DNA from: B18-G2 sp964432835
Lineage (GTDB): Archaea > Thermoplasmatota > E2 > DHVEG-1 > B18-G2
DNA length: 22,639 bases
Assembly (NCBI GenBank): GCA_964432835.1
Contig: CAYSPA010000012.1
Span: forward strand, 1 to 22,639
Reading direction: 5' to 3'
Shown: piece by piece, positions 20,734 to 22,639 of the stretch
How the letters are laid out: the number at the start of each line of letters is the position of its first letter
Position numbering within the stretch: the stretch's first letter is position 1
Notes under the pieces: model-generated
Database searches by the model: none
What the model was told of the DNA's origin: nothing
The model's input: the letters and a program-made list of their open reading frames with translations, nothing else
Made by a program: the position numbers and the translations under genes

Positions 20734-20870
20734 GTTTTACTCGCGGTGGTGGTTTGAGATTATTTACAGCCGGTGAAGTTTGTGTATTTCTATCTTCATT
20801 ATCCCAAAACGGGGACACACCTCAGTTTTTCTATTTTCTCTCTCACGTTGTACCGGAAAGGGAGAGCAAT

Positions 20871-20878
20871 TTTTATTA
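20871..20878 (+). promoter_or_regulatory. Candidate TATA box of the cis-prenyltransferase gene
   Basis: TTTTATTA is centred 28 bases before the GTG at 20903, which supports leaderless initiation at that codon. Confidence 0.45.
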
Positions 20879-20902
20879 TCATGAAGAGTTATAATGTGAG
20901 AT

Positions 20903-21790
20903 GTGAAAAAAAGAAAAGACAGGCAACTTTCTCTTACCGATAGGTTGTACATATTTGCTTCAAAGGTGCTCGGGAGCGAGGTGGGAAGAAAATTAAAGAA
21001 GTTTATAGAAAGTTCCCCAGTTTACGTCAGAGTCAGGGAAGAACTGAAAGATTTCAAAGAAAGAAGATTGAAAGAAAGGGTTCTGTCCAATCCTCTCCCA
21101 CATCATGTGGCTATCATAATGGATGGAAACAGAAGGTACGCAAAAAATCTCGGTTTATCTGAAGAGGAGGCTTACATAAGAGGGAAAGAAAAAGTGGAGG
21201 ATGTTCTGGAATGGTGCCTTGAGCTCGGAATAAAGATACTCACGGTCTATGCTTTCTCAACAGAAAATTTCAAGAGAAGCAAAAAAGAACTCGATATCCT
21301 CTTCAGACTGTTCAGACAGGCTATGGAGGATACCTGTCACGATGAAAGGATACATAAGAATGGGGTGAGGGTAAATGTTATGGGTAAACTTGAACTTTTG
21401 CCTAAGGATGTAAGAGATGCTGCCGAGAAATTGATGGAAAAAACCAAGAATTATAGAAATTATGTACTCAATATAGCGCTGGCATACGGCGGGCGGCAGG
21501 AGATAGTGGATGCAATAAGGGAGATAGCGAGAAAAGTCAGAGAGGGAAAAATCGATCCGGAGGATGTTGACGAAAGAACGGTTTCCTCACATCTCTACAC
21601 CAAGGACGTGCCCGACCCGGACCTCATTCTGAGAACATCTGGGGAAGAAAGGATCTCAAATTTCTTGCTGTGGCAACTCGCTTATTCGGAGCTTTATTTT
21701 GCCGATGTCTACTGGCCGGCTTTCAAGAAGGAGGATTTTCTGAGAGCCATTCTAACTTACCAGCAGAGGAAAAGGAGATTCGGCAGGTAG
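20903..21790 (+). CDS. uppS: Polyprenyl diphosphate synthase (cis-prenyltransferase, UppS family)
   Basis: 295 residues from GTG 20903. Signature blocks are HHVAIIMDGNRRYA (catalytic Asp74), then LTVYAFSTENFKRS, ALAYGGRQEIVDA, and the C-terminal DLILRTSGEERISNFLLWQLAYSELYF with the magnesium-binding glutamates. The enzyme adds isopentenyl diphosphate units in cis to an allylic primer; in archaea the product feeds dolichol-type lipid carriers for glycosylation. The conserved core begins only at about residue 68, because a basic, helical N-terminal extension of about 60 residues (KKRKDR..., RLKERVL) precedes it; E. coli UppS has its Asp near residue 26. The gene ends three bases from the convergent small membrane-protein gene. 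Confidence 0.94.
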   Translation: MKKRKDRQLSLTDRLYIFASKVLGSEVGRKLKKFIESSPVYVRVREELKDFKERRLKERVLSNPLPHHVAIIMDGNRRYAKNLGLSEEEAYIRGKEKVEDVLEWCLELGIKILTVYAFSTENFKRSKKELDILFRLFRQAMEDTCHDERIHKNGVRVNVMGKLELLPKDVRDAAEKLMEKTKNYRNYVLNIALAYGGRQEIVDAIREIARKVREGKIDPEDVDERTVSSHLYTKDVPDPDLILRTSGEERISNFLLWQLAYSELYFADVYWPAFKKEDFLRAILTYQQRKRRFGR

Positions 21791-21793
21791 GAG

Positions 21794-22021
21794 TTATATC
21801 TTCCCTTTTTCAACTTCCTCTGCTATCTCTTCAAGTTTCTCAAACTGGCGGTAGATTACGAAGTATATAACAGCTCCGGAGAAGATTAGAACGATGGAGA
21901 GAGATAACAATCCTTCAAAAATACTGGAGTCTCTTAACAGCAGAGAGGTTACCACAAGCGCAGAACCTGTGGCTAAGAGGAGTATGGAAGTTATGCGAGT
22001 CTTTTTTCCGTATTTTTTCAT
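21794..22021 (-). CDS. Small two-TM membrane protein, hypothetical
   Basis: 75 residues. A basic start (MKKYGKKTR) precedes two hydrophobic helices at about 10-29 (ITSILLLATGSALVVTSLLL) and about 38-58 (LLSLSIVLIFSGAVIYFVIY). An acidic amphipathic tail follows (FEKLEEIAEEVEKGK). No family is recognised. The ATG overlaps the prefoldin beta stop codon (ATGA), so the two are translated together; its 3' end is three bases from the convergent cis-prenyltransferase. The positive-inside rule predicts the basic N-terminus and probably the C-terminus in the cytoplasm. In several archaea the prefoldin beta gene is followed by a small conserved gene (DUF3194), but this protein does not look like that one. 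Confidence 0.7.
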   Translation of the reverse strand: MKKYGKKTRITSILLLATGSALVVTSLLLRDSSIFEGLLSLSIVLIFSGAVIYFVIYRQFEKLEEIAEEVEKGKI

Positions 22022-22386
22022 GCGCCCTGTGCCTTCCTTACAGTTTTGATAGCATCTTCCAGTCTGTTCTGGAGTTCGGAAAGTCTCTCTTTTATTCTTT
22101 CTTCCTGCCTTTCGAGCGTTGATTTTCTGAGTTCGTATGTCTCTTTATCCTCCTTGAGCTCCTCCAGAAGTTTATCTTTGTTTTCGACCTTTATGAGTAG
22201 AGAGCCGATACTCCTGTAAATCTCCCCCTTACCTTCGAGTTTTTCGACCTCTTCTATTGCATGCTCGAGTTCTTTCAGTCTTGCTTCAACCTGCTGTCTC
22301 TGCTGAACGATCATCTGTAACTGCGACCTCAACTGCTGCAATCTTGCCACCTGGTCTTGGAGCTGTTGAGGTATTTCTTCCGGCAT
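22018..22386 (-). CDS. pfdB: Prefoldin subunit beta
   Basis: 122 residues from ATG 22386; a GTG at 22407 adds seven and lies within the promoter spacing. The N-terminal coiled coil is MPEEIPQQLQDQVARLQQLR and continues heptad-like to about 45. The central beta-hairpin region is GEIYRSIGSLLIKVENKDKLLEELK, followed by a C-terminal coiled coil (RQEERIKERLSELQNRLEDAI). This arrangement and length match archaeal prefoldin beta. Four beta subunits join two alpha subunits in a jellyfish-shaped hexamer that holds unfolded proteins and hands them to the thermosome. It is the first gene of a two-gene unit with the membrane protein at 21794. A TATA-like box lies about 26 bases upstream, consistent with a leaderless mRNA. 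Confidence 0.93.
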   Translation of the reverse strand: MPEEIPQQLQDQVARLQQLRSQLQMIVQQRQQVEARLKELEHAIEEVEKLEGKGEIYRSIGSLLIKVENKDKLLEELKEDKETYELRKSTLERQEERIKERLSELQNRLEDAIKTVRKAQGA

Positions 22387-22408
22387 GATGAGTAGATAGA
22401 AAAACACG

Positions 22409-22416
22409 GTTAAAAG
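22409..22416 (-). promoter_or_regulatory. Candidate TATA-like box of the prefoldin beta gene
   Basis: The minus strand reads CTTTTAAC, centred about 26 bases before ATG 22386. It lies in the short gap after the upstream partial gene's stop. Confidence 0.35.
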
Positions 22417-22447
22417 GTTATTGGTACAGAGCCCATATACAGAAAAA

Positions 22448-22639
22448 CTAAGCGTAAAGGAGTTTCCTAGTTATCGGGGAGAAATCAAAATCTTTAATCA
22501 CTCTCATTTTGTTGAACATATATTTCCTTATGAGCGGGTCAAACGTTATGAGATTTCTCTCCTTGAGATATCTTATCTTTTCCATCTTTCTCTCCTTGTA
22601 GTCCTGATAGGTTGGATGTGCCGATATTATCACGCTCTC
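22448..22639 (-). CDS. Partial protein of unknown function (C-terminal 63 codons)
   Basis: An open frame enters from the right edge and ends at TAG 22448, reading ESVIISAHPTYQDYKERK, then IRYLKERNLITFDPLIRKYMF and finally DFDFSPITRKLLYA. It is lysine/arginine-rich and not hydrophobic. It is clearly the C-terminus of a longer gene, since the frame stays open to the window end. I do not recognise the family; the HP-Y-D-KERK stretch gives no diagnostic motif. It lies upstream of and on the same strand as prefoldin beta, with a 61-base gap that contains the prefoldin promoter candidate. Confidence 0.6.
   Translation of the reverse strand, partial: ESVIISAHPTYQDYKERKMEKIRYLKERNLITFDPLIRKYMFNKMRVIKDFDFSPITRKLLYA

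Noticed and set aside
18697..20810. Near-repeat CATTATCCCAA-AC on both sides of the histidine kinase gene (about 18699 and 20797)
   Set aside because: An 11-base match is expected many times by chance in 22 kb, the flanks do not match, and there is no terminal inverted repeat or duplication to suggest a mobile element.
1..22639. CRISPR array, insertion sequence, integrase or prophage
   Set aside because: I found no regularly spaced direct repeats, transposase or integrase motifs, or attachment-site duplications at the three tRNA genes.

Overview
This window is archaeal. Genes are preceded by TATA-like boxes about 25-28 bases upstream of their start codons, often with no room for a 5' leader. 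The tRNA-Glu gene carries a short intron just 3' of the anticodon with a bulge-helix-bulge fold. There are genes for prefoldin beta and a MoaD/ThiS-like (SAMP-type) modifier, and arginine is written mostly as AGA/AGG. Gene content (group 3b sulfhydrogenase-type NiFe hydrogenase, GH57 and GT4 glycogen enzymes, THUMP-SPOUT methylase) suggests a euryarchaeal-grade, probably anaerobic and possibly thermophilic organism. I cannot name the genus. A run of exactly 100 N shows that this is a draft assembly.

Layout: (1) 1-3575, minus strand: an alpha-glucan (glycogen) operon reading winged-helix protein > GT4 glycosyltransferase (interrupted by the gap) > GH57 amylase-like enzyme > second GT4 glycosyltransferase, which runs off the left edge. 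(2) 3665-7098: a 1029-residue RND/MMPL-type membrane protein divergent from a small AbrB-like DNA-binding protein, with an inverted repeat between them. (3) 7123-8805: glucan phosphorylase on the minus strand, the mobilising counterpart of the glycogen operon. (4) 8868-10399: an RNA-biology block with tRNA-Ser(CGA), a ubiquitin-like small modifier, intron-containing tRNA-Glu(CTC) starting one base after the modifier's stop codon, and a THUMP-SPOUT RNA methylase. (5) 10373-12178: an unrecognised winged-helix-like protein divergent from purQ. (6) 12179-12397: a short convergent intergenic region with a GC-rich hairpin and a previously uncalled 35-codon membrane microprotein candidate. (7) 12398-16801, minus strand: a complete hydBGDA cluster plus maturation protease. 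(8) 16923-18680: two polytopic membrane proteins flanking tRNA-Gly(CCC). (9) 18844-20691: a 7TM-PAS sensor histidine kinase with no response regulator beside it. (10) 20903-22639: cis-prenyltransferase, then on the minus strand an unidentified partial gene, prefoldin beta and a translationally coupled two-TM protein.

Together the genes describe storage and mobilisation of an alpha-glucan (synthase-type GT4s, GH57, phosphorylase) in a cell with a cytoplasmic NAD(P)-linked hydrogenase that can balance reductant. The most unusual points are the microprotein/hairpin at 12256-12365, the modifier-tRNA abutment at 9191-9195, the hairpin at 18763-18818, the asymmetric RND protein and the candidate AbrB operator. 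I saw no CRISPR array, insertion sequence, rRNA or phage gene, and no stretch over 300 bases lacks a gene.
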